DNA of 32,336 nt from Candidatus Woesearchaeota archaeon. GTDB lineage: Archaea > Nanobdellota > Nanobdellia > Woesearchaeales > JACPBV01. The stretch spans positions 1 through 32,336 of the forward strand of contig JACPII010000038.1 of assembly GCA_016188175.1 (NCBI GenBank), written 5' to 3'. Numbering within the stretch: position 1 is the stretch's first letter; every line of letters starts with the position of its first letter. The notes beneath the pieces are model-generated. The model searched no databases. It was given only the letters and a program-made list of their open reading frames with translations, and was not told the DNA's origin. The position numbers were made by a program, and so were the translations under genes. Positions 16,527 through 23,556 of the stretch are shown here, piece by piece.

Positions 16527-16948
16527 GCCGGATTACCGATAAAATGGGGGAGATACAAACGTATCTTAAGGAGCTTGAGAGTTTCGTTCCCCGTGATCTT
16601 GGGCTGTACAGGAAAGATATTCTCCGTAAAGCCGCCTGCGAGCGGTTCGCCGAGAAGATTATTGAGGCGGGAACCGACCTCGCATTTTTTATCATTAAGC
16701 TGAAAAAGTTCAGAAAGCCCAACGACGATCCAGATGCTTTTTCCATTCTTACTGAAGAAAAAATCATCGATGAACCCTTATCTCGGCGTTTGCAGTCAGC
16801 CAAGGGCATGAAAAACATCATTGCCCACCAGTACGGGAAGATTGATGACACCATTGTTTTTGAGGCAGTCTCCAAAGAGCTTCCCCGTGATATGAAACAG
16901 TTGCTTAAGGAGTCAGGGGAGGCGGTAAGGGCTAAACCTTCACCATAA
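16523..16948 (+). CDS. hepT: HEPN-domain ribonuclease-like protein (HepT, toxin of the pair)
   Basis: The protein has 141 aa, normal for HepT, mostly helical. The HEPN motif reads Lys97-Asn-x3-His102-x-Tyr104 in MKNIIAHQYGKID. The family motif is RX4HXY, so the usually essential Arg is a Lys here, while His102 and Tyr104 (the tyrosine whose AMPylation silences the toxin) are kept. In other HepT proteins this motif forms the RNase site at the dimer interface. The conservative change may weaken or tune activity. The stop overlaps the convergent thioesterase by 17 nt. Confidence 0.82.
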   Translation: MSRITDKMGEIQTYLKELESFVPRDLGLYRKDILRKAACERFAEKIIEAGTDLAFFIIKLKKFRKPNDDPDAFSILTEEKIIDEPLSRRLQSAKGMKNIIAHQYGKIDDTIVFEAVSKELPRDMKQLLKESGEAVRAKPSP

Positions 16949-17324
16949 TCCCTTCCGCCTCTGCCGTCACTACCCCTTCCGCATCGACCAATCTCGATTT
17001 TGCAAGTATTTTTCTTCCCTGCTCTTCTACGATCTCTCCGATAGCGGTGTATTTTTTTCCAACCAATGTTGGCTTGTTGAGGCGTATCTTCAAGGAGCCG
17101 GTCACGGCATTTTTCTTCAGCTCGTACATGAGCCTTCCCATCGCCTCATCCAAAACTGTTGCGATGATCCCGCCATGGACAATTCCCTTGTACCCCTGGT
17201 GGTTTTCAGTCGGAGAAAATGCTGCCTCGTATGCTTTTCCTTTTAGCTTAAAATCAAGCTTTAGCCCGATGGGGTTGTCCTTCCCGCAGGCAAAGCAATT
17301 ATTGTTGTTGAAAAGTGTTATCAT
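16932..17324 (-). CDS. PaaI-like hotdog-fold thioesterase
   Basis: The protein has 130 aa from the ATG at 17324; a longer frame exists but the start chosen gives the usual short N-terminus. The CFACG..NPIGL opening (Cys10, Cys13) is typical of this subgroup. The active-site loop is IVHGG (His50-Gly51-Gly52), with Asp59/Glu60 in VLDEAMG on the hotdog helix. It likely hydrolyses an acyl-CoA or similar thioester in the cytosol. The substrate cannot be told. It is convergent with hepT, overlapping it by 17 nt. Confidence 0.9.
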   Translation of the reverse strand: MITLFNNNNCFACGKDNPIGLKLDFKLKGKAYEAAFSPTENHQGYKGIVHGGIIATVLDEAMGRLMYELKKNAVTGSLKIRLNKPTLVGKKYTAIGEIVEEQGRKILAKSRLVDAEGVVTAEAEGIMVKV

Positions 17325-17359
17325 TTTGTAAAACAATTCTTCTTTTAGTAAACATCTTA

Positions 17360-17473
17360 GAAAAACTCCAGCCAAGGCGGAGACGGGGGGAGGGTTGGCT
17401 CCTACAGAGTACCCCGGAGGACATTTTCGCTCCGAAAATGTCCGTCTCCCGCCATGGTTGGCTCGAGTTTTTC
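17360..17473. repeat. Palindromic element E1 (114 bp)
   Basis: The arms GAAAAACTC (17360-17368) and GAGTTTTTC (17465-17473), AGCCAA/TTGGCT (17370-17375 and 17458-17463), then GGCGG-AGACGG against CCGTCTCCCGCC, make a nearly continuous stem. Inside is a perfect 11-bp hairpin, GGACATTTTCG (17419-17429) and CGAAAATGTCC (17433-17443), loop CTC. On the minus strand the hairpin is followed by TCCGGGGTACTCTG, recalling CCGGGGACGCAG in E2 and E4. The flanks carry an imperfect direct repeat, CATCTTA and CATCCTGA. Confidence 0.65.
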
Positions 17474-17523
17474 ATCCTGATGGGAATGATGTTTTGACAC
17501 CATCAAATCTAACTGTCACAATC

Positions 17524-18327
17524 CTACAGCGTCACTATCCATCGCAGCAAAAACCCTATGTAGTAGGAGATAACTGCTGCTGCCCCGCCGATAAAAAGCG
17601 TTTCTATCATGGACATCCACACATTCTTTTTGGTGATATGCCTCTTGACAACCCCGATGATTGCAAGGGCAACGAGCGTCATGCCGATAGCGAGTTTAAA
17701 AGTGATGGCGTTAAGGGGAGGAAAAAAGTGGGAAAAGACGAACGCCAGCAGTGGTATGATCCCTATGCTTATAAATCCAAAATAGGTTAATGCAGCAGTT
17801 TTCCAGGGGACCTTGGGGCTGTCCAGCAGCCCAATCTCGTCTGCCATCATGGTTTCAATCCATGTTTTTTTGTCCGACGTGATGATAGACACTGCCCGCT
17901 TCAGGTCTTTTCCCCTAAACCCCTTCTTTCGGTAGATTTCCTCAATCTCAAGCCGTTCACCCTCAGGCAGATGCTCAATTTCCCACGCTTCCCGCTTCCG
18001 CTCCCTATCGATGTAGTCTCTCTGGGCGCGTTCGCTGAGGAAGTTGCCGCAGGCCATCGAGAAGCCGTCTGCCAGAAGATTCGCAAACCCAAGGATGATG
18101 ACGATGCCCGGAGACAATGCTGCCCCTGTTGCCCCGGACACGACGGCAAACGTCGTTACCGTGCCGTCGATCGCGCCATATACAAATTCTCCGATGTACT
18201 GGCCGTGCTCATCTTTTTCTTCCCCGTGGATCTGCTCCCGTATGGCTGCCCTGCTGTGGGCATTTATGGATTGCCTGATATCTCCGGAGGCGAATGCCTT
18301 CCTGGCCTGTGAAACCCGTGATGCCAT
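17524..18327 (-). CDS. VIT1/CCC1-family Fe2+/Mn2+ transporter
   Basis: The protein has 267 aa. Helices 1-2 contain YGAIDGTVTTFAVVSG (50-65) and LADGFSMACGNFLS (85-98), the conserved ion-path region of VIT1/CCC1 proteins. A charged cytosolic insert (about 100-165: RDYIDRERKREAWE, GERLEIEEIY) matches the metal-binding helical domain that supplies Glu ligands. Three more helices follow, ending GGAAAVISYYIGFLLRW. It moves ferrous iron or manganese out of the cytosol. It has its own TATA box, and a palindromic element lies on each side of the gene. Confidence 0.92.
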   Translation of the reverse strand: MASRVSQARKAFASGDIRQSINAHSRAAIREQIHGEEKDEHGQYIGEFVYGAIDGTVTTFAVVSGATGAALSPGIVIILGFANLLADGFSMACGNFLSERAQRDYIDRERKREAWEIEHLPEGERLEIEEIYRKKGFRGKDLKRAVSIITSDKKTWIETMMADEIGLLDSPKVPWKTAALTYFGFISIGIIPLLAFVFSHFFPPLNAITFKLAIGMTLVALAIIGVVKRHITKKNVWMSMIETLFIGGAAAVISYYIGFLLRWIVTL

Positions 18328-18350
18328 CGCTAGGGTAACAAGGGTGCGGG

Positions 18351-18362
18351 TATTTAAATATT
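18351..18362 (-). promoter_or_regulatory. TATA-like box for the VIT1/CCC1 transporter
   Basis: The box AATATTTAAATA (minus strand), centred about 29 nt before the ATG at 18327, predicts a leaderless message. Element E2 starts 10 bases behind it. Confidence 0.55.
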
Positions 18363-18371
18363 GGTGGAAAA

Positions 18372-18502
18372 AGTATCTGCTTACGGCATAAGGTCAAAAC
18401 TCTAACGGTTTAACGTCGTGTTCGTTGCGGGGGGATGACCCCTACGGGGACGCAGAACCTTCCTGGGCCACGTCCTGAGTTTTGAAGCCGTAAGCAGATA
18501 CT
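18372..18502. mobile_element. Palindromic element E2 (131 bp) with flanking 8-bp direct repeat
   Basis: The outer arms AGTATCTGCTTACGGC (18372-18387) and GCCGTAAGCAGATACT (18487-18502) are a perfect 16-bp inverted repeat. The inner arms CAAAACTC (18395-18402) and GAGTTTTG (18477-18484) are perfect over 8 bp. The spacers are 7 nt left and 2 nt right. The 74-nt core contains GCGGGGGG..CCCC followed by CGGGGACGCAG. TGGAAAAA occurs at 18365-18372 and again at 18502-18509, overlapping the arm tips by one base, as a target duplication would. Confidence 0.75.
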
Positions 18503-18651
18503 GGAAAAATCGCGTTTATCCCCTTATCCTGGAAAAATGATCATTCCCCAGCGCCATCCTTTGCAATAATGGGGGCGTGCTGCTGCCCCCGATCAAGATG
18601 CAGCGGACTCTCACGGAGTAATAGGTTAGCCGGCTGAAGTGACTTAACCAA

Positions 18652-18772
18652 GAAACCCAACAACAACAATGGGCTCGACGGTCAAATCCTCGCTTCGCTC
18701 GGATTTGCCCTGCTCGGTCACCCTGGAGGGGGCAAGTCCCCCGACCTCGCCTCGCCATTGTTATTGGGTTTC
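18652..18772. repeat. Palindromic element E3 (121 bp)
   Basis: The outer arms GAAACCCAA plus AACAATGG (18652-18672) pair with CCATTGTTATTGGGTTTC (18755-18772), the left arm having one extra CAA. Inside, CAAATCC (18683-18689) and GGATTTG (18701-18707) flank TCGCTTCGCTC, the complement of the CGAGCGAAGCGA core seen at 6850 and 12413. A GGGGG/CCCCC hairpin (about 18728-18742) follows. It thus combines features of both repeat families. No clear flanking duplication was seen. Confidence 0.65.
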
Positions 18773-18837
18773 CCGACCGGATAAATAGAAATGTCAAGAC
18801 CTAAACTTCAGGCTCCTGACAAATTACCTCACAGGAC

Positions 18838-18850
18838 AATCTTTATAAAC
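18838..18850 (+). promoter_or_regulatory. TATA-like promoter for the secreted toxin-like operon
   Basis: ACAATCTTTATAAAC, with TTTATAAA at 18842-18849, predicts a start near 18872 and a leader of about 12 nt. GGGGGGAG (18875-18882) directly before the ATG at 18884 can act as ribosome site. Confidence 0.5.
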
Positions 18851-18883
18851 TTCCCCCCAACTAACTCCTTTTTTGGGGGGAGC

Positions 18884-21800
18884 ATGAAAAAGGTTTGGGT
18901 TTCTTCATTGGCAATCTTCTTCCTTATTGTAGCTCCTTTGAGTTATGCAGACAACACCAACTGTGCTGAGGCATTGCCAAAGGCGATGGGGGTTAAATTT
19001 CCAACAAAATTAACTGCTTCGGGGCAGAGCAGATGGTTCAAACTGGATCCTACTGATGATGGGCAGTTATATACTGACTTCTCAAGTACAGTATCAGGAA
19101 ACCCAAACTATGACCTGGGGTTATATGATGAGTGCGGTGGAACACTCATCGATTCTTCGACTTTGCCGGGGATGTCCGATGATGCCATGTGGACGAGGGT
19201 TACAGATGAAGATTATTTCCTTCGAGTGTATGGTTCAGCTGGCACGTATAACCACAACCTCATTTTGGAGACCCAATTTAAGGATTGTGACAAAGACGAA
19301 GATGCCTACGACAATTATGATTACCCTGCCTGTAAAGATGTAACTGAGGAGGATTGTGACGATAATGACGCTAACACCAATCCCGGAGCATCAGAAAAAT
19401 GCGATGGTAAAGATAACGATTGTAACGGCAGTGTCGACGAAGGCCTGACGGATTGCTGCGGTGACGGAAGATGTGACAGCGGAGAAACTGGTTCTGGCTG
19501 CCCATCTGACTGTTACGAGGCATGGTCGCTCTCTTGGGTTAATCCTCCTTCTGAGGCAAATGAAGGGGATGTAGTTCCACTCCAAGTCAATATTAGGAAT
19601 ACCGGAACGATTGATGGTACGACAAAGATACAGGCTGCCATCTACCCGGATGATTGGGCGGGAACTTATTTTCCATCTATGCAGACAATGGCGATAAGGC
19701 CTTTTTCCATTGTCCTGCCAATAAACAATTGTTGTGTGGGGGAAACCTTTGTTGAAACCAAGCATGTAACATTAGCACAAGGAGAAGAAACCACCCTGAC
19801 CTTTGGCAATATTATAGCGCAGGAGTCAGGTACCACATCCCCCTGTGTTGGGGACGCCACGGACAGCTCGTACACTCTCTTTTCAGGCACCTTTGAGGAA
19901 TGTAATGGTGGTTATAACAGATATATTCTTCAAGATTTTGCCATCAATGCCTGCCAAGATAGCCCGGGCTGTGATGCCTGCTTAGACCGGGACGATGGAA
20001 CGACGAGCAGCGAAAAATGCGATTGTGCAGCCGAATGCAGCTCAGGCAATTGCGGTGGTGGAAGTGACCCTTACTATAATTTCCATTGCACCGATGCAGA
20101 CGATGGCAGCGACACCTATTGGTATTATTACGAGGACAGAAGAAACTCGTGTGGTGGTGGGGGTTACATTTATGATAATAGTCTCGGGGAGGGTATATGC
20201 ACGGATGAAGAAGTCGGGTGCACTGACTGCATCTGCGATGAGGACCATGACGATGCCGAGGTTGATGGTTATTCGGATCCCTGCCGGAAAAAGATTGGCG
20301 CCGGCTGCGCCGCGACATCTGACTGCTGGAATGACCGCGATGGGGACGGCGATAACTGGTGCAACTCGCTGGACAAGTGCACCGATGGCGCAAACGGCAG
20401 GAATTGCGGGGAGGACAATGATTGCAGCTCCGGAAGATGTGACAGCACCTGTAAGGCCAGGCTCGCCAATTGGAAGTCATGCGATGAGGATTCCGACTGC
20501 ATCTCGGATGATTGTACGGGCAGCCTTTGCCTGCCCCCCTCCCCGGTTTGTGGCGACATCCATTGCGAGGATAGCCGTGGCGAAAATGGCCAAAATTGCC
20601 CTGACGATTGTAACTGCGATTCCAATGCGGACTGCCCGGATGGCTATTTTTGCGATTTTAAGGCGGGTGATGACCTCTGCAAGGAGATAACCTACCCGGA
20701 TGAATGCACAACAGAAGGAGCCTGGTTCTGCCAGGACGGCGATGTTTACCTTTGCGAACAGCGCCAGCAGCAGAAAAAATCAACTCTTAAAAAGTCCTGC
20801 CGTTTGGACAAAGTATGTGATCCAAACACGGTCGGCTCAACGCACGATTGCGGCTCCTCGGAAATCGACCTCCAGATTGAGGATGCTGCTCCTGGCGTTC
20901 AAATATTCAAGCAGCCGGGTGACTTCGTAACGGTTTATATCTTTTCAAAAACAGACCAGGATATCAGCTTCGATTTTAACTCCGGCCTGAAGCTGGAAGA
21001 GGGAGTATGCCAAAAGGGGGCTATTTCCTTGACCGAGAAAATTACGAAATGTGTCTTCTCTGTTGAAGAAAATGCCGGGGGCGTCCTTCGTTTTAAAGCC
21101 GCAAACAAAGAGAAGGGGATTACGGTCATCAATAACCCCGCCCTCCTCATTATCACGAACAAGCAAAAGCTCAACGAGCGTTTTGCCAGCAACCCAAGCG
21201 GAGTTCAGGCTCTCCTTGCAAAAGCATACGAAAAGGCTGCGAAGGGCACAGGCATCGTTTATGACATCAACATGGAATTTGAGGGCCATCCCTTCCGGAA
21301 TTATCTGAACTATTATCAGGACCCCCTGGATCCATCCATGGTTGACAATACTTATTCTCTTGGAATATCACGGTTAATCTCTGAAAAATGCAATGGGTGC
21401 GGAAACACCATCATCCTGGGGGACGATTATATTATACCCTGGCATAGGGCAGATGTTAAGGCAAAAGAAGGTTGGTTATCGACCGCTTTCAAAAACGTAT
21501 TCACTGATACGCCCTTTATTGAAACTTCTGATGCGGAATTTCTTGAGTTTGAGGATCTTTTCAAGTTTCGCGGCAAGTTTAGTGGCAAAACCGTCAGGTT
21601 TCTCTTTGATGAGAACGCACCGCAGGATTTCATCGAGAACATCACGTTGCTGCAAAGCACGATGAGGAAAGAATTTAAGTCAACGGTAAAGAACCATTCC
21701 CTGGATGCCTTCCTGACGAGTTGCAATTCAAAAAACTATTTCAGCATATTTGATGGCTCGACCCTTGTCGTTATTGGAACGCCGGGAAACAATTATTTCT

Positions 21801-22921
21801 TTAACTGTTTCCCTTATGCAACGGGTGAAGACAGGGATGATACCGTCGCTCTGGAACGGAGCCCCTGGGATAAGAATAGCTATGCGTTGCTGATTAATAC
21901 GGAAAACCCGTTTGTATTGGAAACCTTTAATACTTTTATCGTGAATAAAACGTACGAAAAGATACCTTCAAAAAATATTTGGTTTGTTGAAATTGGATTA
22001 GACGCATTCTCCTACCTTTCGATTCTTGGCGAATTTTTAACAGGGATTCCCCTCGATACGTTAGGGGACGTGGCCGATTCCGTCAATGATTGCTGGTTTA
22101 AAAAGGACATCATTTTTTGCAAGGTTAGTGTTGCAATGATTGGTGTCCAATATGTTCCTGCCAAGGCTGTTAAGACTTTATTGAACCGATTCAGAGATAT
22201 TGGGGGGAAAGCAGTAGAGGTTTATCTAAACTATCCGGGTGAGATGGGTAATTTCTTCCTAAAGTTGCTGAAGGAAAATAAAGCCCAGCGTTTTCTTGAC
22301 GCGTTCCGGAAGGCGGGGGATTTTGGGGAGGATATTTTCAAGATATTCCGTGGAAAAGTCTCCCGTTTTGATAACGCGATTAGCAAGGCATCCAACAATG
22401 TTGACTTTTTTGACAATAAGCTTAGCAGAGAGGCACAGCAGGTTTCTTCATATTCCATCCATGGGCCTGGAGGAAAATATCTTCCCGAACCTCTTGCTCA
22501 GGGGGCCGCCTTTGGGAATCTAGAAAAAAGGGGGATGGAACTTGCAAATACTGAGAGTGATTTAAGGGAAATCAAAAAAACTGGCGCTATTGGGGCTGAT
22601 TTTGTTGGAAGGTTCGCCGGTGAAAAGGTTGGAGTGAGTGTGACGAGGGCAGTCCGAGACAGCACAGGGACCCTAGAGAGTTCCATGGAATCAACACTCA
22701 GGGAACTGGTTGAAAACAAAGATCTTTACCCCCCAACCCATAAATGGGATAAAGGTCTCGTTTATGTAATCGCGGAAACCGAAAAATTAGGAAATGATGC
22801 AAGAGCCATCGCAGAATTTCTCATAAAAAAGAACGCCGGGGTAAAAGGGTGGAATGAAATTCATGTTGTTTTCACGGTCATTCCCGATCAGAATTTTATT
22901 TTCAGAGGGATTGCCTCATGA
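18884..22921 (+). CDS. Large secreted Cys-rich protein with pretoxin-like and novel C-terminal domain (candidate polymorphic toxin)
   Basis: The protein has 1345 aa from the ATG at 18884, which opens directly into a signal peptide (KKVWVSSLAIFFLIVAP..YAD); the 31 codons upstream are excluded. Residues ~30-125 resemble a PPC-type beta domain (GQSRWFKLDP, YFLRVYGSAGTYN). A MopE-like metal-binding motif, DCDDNDANTNPGASE onward, spans ~157-188. A Cys/Asp/Gly-rich stretch runs to about Cys656, followed by a beta-rich segment and a part with ILGDDYIIPWHR. Near 1047-1070, GEFLTGIPLDTLGDVADSVND looks like the helical pretoxin segment of bacterial polymorphic toxins. The last ~110 residues (GADF..GEKVGVSVTRA at 1237-1256, then GLVYVIAETEK) form a compact domain that could be a nuclease-like effector. 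Signal, Cys-rich shaft and C-terminal domain are seen; the toxin role is inference. Confidence 0.8.
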   Translation: MKKVWVSSLAIFFLIVAPLSYADNTNCAEALPKAMGVKFPTKLTASGQSRWFKLDPTDDGQLYTDFSSTVSGNPNYDLGLYDECGGTLIDSSTLPGMSDDAMWTRVTDEDYFLRVYGSAGTYNHNLILETQFKDCDKDEDAYDNYDYPACKDVTEEDCDDNDANTNPGASEKCDGKDNDCNGSVDEGLTDCCGDGRCDSGETGSGCPSDCYEAWSLSWVNPPSEANEGDVVPLQVNIRNTGTIDGTTKIQAAIYPDDWAGTYFPSMQTMAIRPFSIVLPINNCCVGETFVETKHVTLAQGEETTLTFGNIIAQESGTTSPCVGDATDSSYTLFSGTFEECNGGYNRYILQDFAINACQDSPGCDACLDRDDGTTSSEKCDCAAECSSGNCGGGSDPYYNFHCTDADDGSDTYWYYYEDRRNSCGGGGYIYDNSLGEGICTDEEVGCTDCICDEDHDDAEVDGYSDPCRKKIGAGCAATSDCWNDRDGDGDNWCNSLDKCTDGANGRNCGEDNDCSSGRCDSTCKARLANWKSCDEDSDCISDDCTGSLCLPPSPVCGDIHCEDSRGENGQNCPDDCNCDSNADCPDGYFCDFKAGDDLCKEITYPDECTTEGAWFCQDGDVYLCEQRQQQKKSTLKKSCRLDKVCDPNTVGSTHDCGSSEIDLQIEDAAPGVQIFKQPGDFVTVYIFSKTDQDISFDFNSGLKLEEGVCQKGAISLTEKITKCVFSVEENAGGVLRFKAANKEKGITVINNPALLIITNKQKLNERFASNPSGVQALLAKAYEKAAKGTGIVYDINMEFEGHPFRNYLNYYQDPLDPSMVDNTYSLGISRLISEKCNGCGNTIILGDDYIIPWHRADVKAKEGWLSTAFKNVFTDTPFIETSDAEFLEFEDLFKFRGKFSGKTVRFLFDENAPQDFIENITLLQSTMRKEFKSTVKNHSLDAFLTSCNSKNYFSIFDGSTLVVIGTPGNNYFFNCFPYATGEDRDDTVALERSPWDKNSYALLINTENPFVLETFNTFIVNKTYEKIPSKNIWFVEIGLDAFSYLSILGEFLTGIPLDTLGDVADSVNDCWFKKDIIFCKVSVAMIGVQYVPAKAVKTLLNRFRDIGGKAVEVYLNYPGEMGNFFLKLLKENKAQRFLDAFRKAGDFGEDIFKIFRGKVSRFDNAISKASNNVDFFDNKLSREAQQVSSYSIHGPGGKYLPEPLAQGAAFGNLEKRGMELANTESDLREIKKTGAIGADFVGRFAGEKVGVSVTRAVRDSTGTLESSMESTLRELVENKDLYPPTHKWDKGLVYVIAETEKLGNDARAIAEFLIKKNAGVKGWNEIHVVFTVIPDQNFIFRGIAS

Positions 22922-23556
22922 CGGGCAGATTTATTTTTGAGGGTTTTGTAAGTCTGAAAACTGTTGACCTGAGCAAGGTGGTATCAATTCTTCGTCAAAG
23001 TGCAGGGCTTCGGGAATCCCGCGTTGATGGGGGGGTGGTAAGGGGTAATCTTAAAACTTCAATTGCCCCCTTTAAACATACGCTCGTCATTTACCTGGAT
23101 TTGATGTTTGGGTCTGTATTTACGCTGAAGATGCCGGATGTTGTCCGTTTTGAGTGCAGTAAGGCAGCTTTTTTAACGGAATGGTGTCTAAGGAGCCAAA
23201 AAGCAGCCCAGTTATTGCATCTTTTAAAAAAACTGATGATACCGTTGGGTGTCCAATTTTTCATCGGCACTTTTGACCTAAAAGTTCTCGAAAAGAAAAG
23301 AGATGGTTCGTTGGATATCTGGGGAATTGACTTAATTGTTGCAAGAAACCAGTCTTACCTTGAATTTCTTCAAAAATATATCCTTCAATACACGAAAATA
23401 ATTGTCCCAACAGATGAGATACACAGGGTAATCGTTGGAAATAGCCTCGTGGAAAATATAGGCGGCGTTATAGTCGTTGATTTCATCAAAAAAGGGCCAA
23501 GGGGAATCATAAACCCAATCGAGGAGTGGTATGGCATCAAGCAGTTTGGCAAGTAA
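22918..23556 (+). CDS. Hypothetical cytosolic protein, candidate immunity protein
   Basis: The protein has 212 aa with no signal peptide and no membrane helix. Its ATG overlaps the stop of the large secreted protein (ATGA), and its own end overlaps the next gene by 26 nt, so the three are translationally coupled. The protein mixes beta-rich segments (HTLVIYLDLMFGSVFTLKM, GGVIVVDFIKKGPRG) with a helix (SQKAAQLLHLLKKL). I recognise no family. A small cytosolic gene placed directly after a secreted protein with a compact C-terminal domain is the position of immunity genes in polymorphic toxin loci. That function is inferred from position only. Confidence 0.72.
   Translation: MTGRFIFEGFVSLKTVDLSKVVSILRQSAGLRESRVDGGVVRGNLKTSIAPFKHTLVIYLDLMFGSVFTLKMPDVVRFECSKAAFLTEWCLRSQKAAQLLHLLKKLMIPLGVQFFIGTFDLKVLEKKRDGSLDIWGIDLIVARNQSYLEFLQKYILQYTKIIVPTDEIHRVIVGNSLVENIGGVIVVDFIKKGPRGIINPIEEWYGIKQFGK

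Larger units (their letters stand above)
18328..18883. other. 556-bp intergenic region with two palindromic elements
   Basis: No credible gene is present between the divergent transporter and surface-protein genes. The region holds the transporter promoter, elements E2 (18372-18502) and E3 (18652-18772), a short stretch without recognised features between them, and the promoter of the large secreted protein at 18838-18849. Confidence 0.7.

Noticed and set aside
18851-18882. CCCCCCAA/TTGGGGGG hairpin that could hide the ribosome site of the large secreted protein
   Set aside because: From the TATA box position the transcript should start near 18872, after the left arm, so the hairpin is probably not in the RNA.
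19944-20690. Long open frames on both strands (178 aa minus, 231 aa plus) inside the Cys-rich region
   Set aside because: They are shadows of the repetitive Cys/Asp/Gly codons of the secreted protein; their composition (Arg/His/Cys or Ala/Met/Arg/Thr) is not protein-like.
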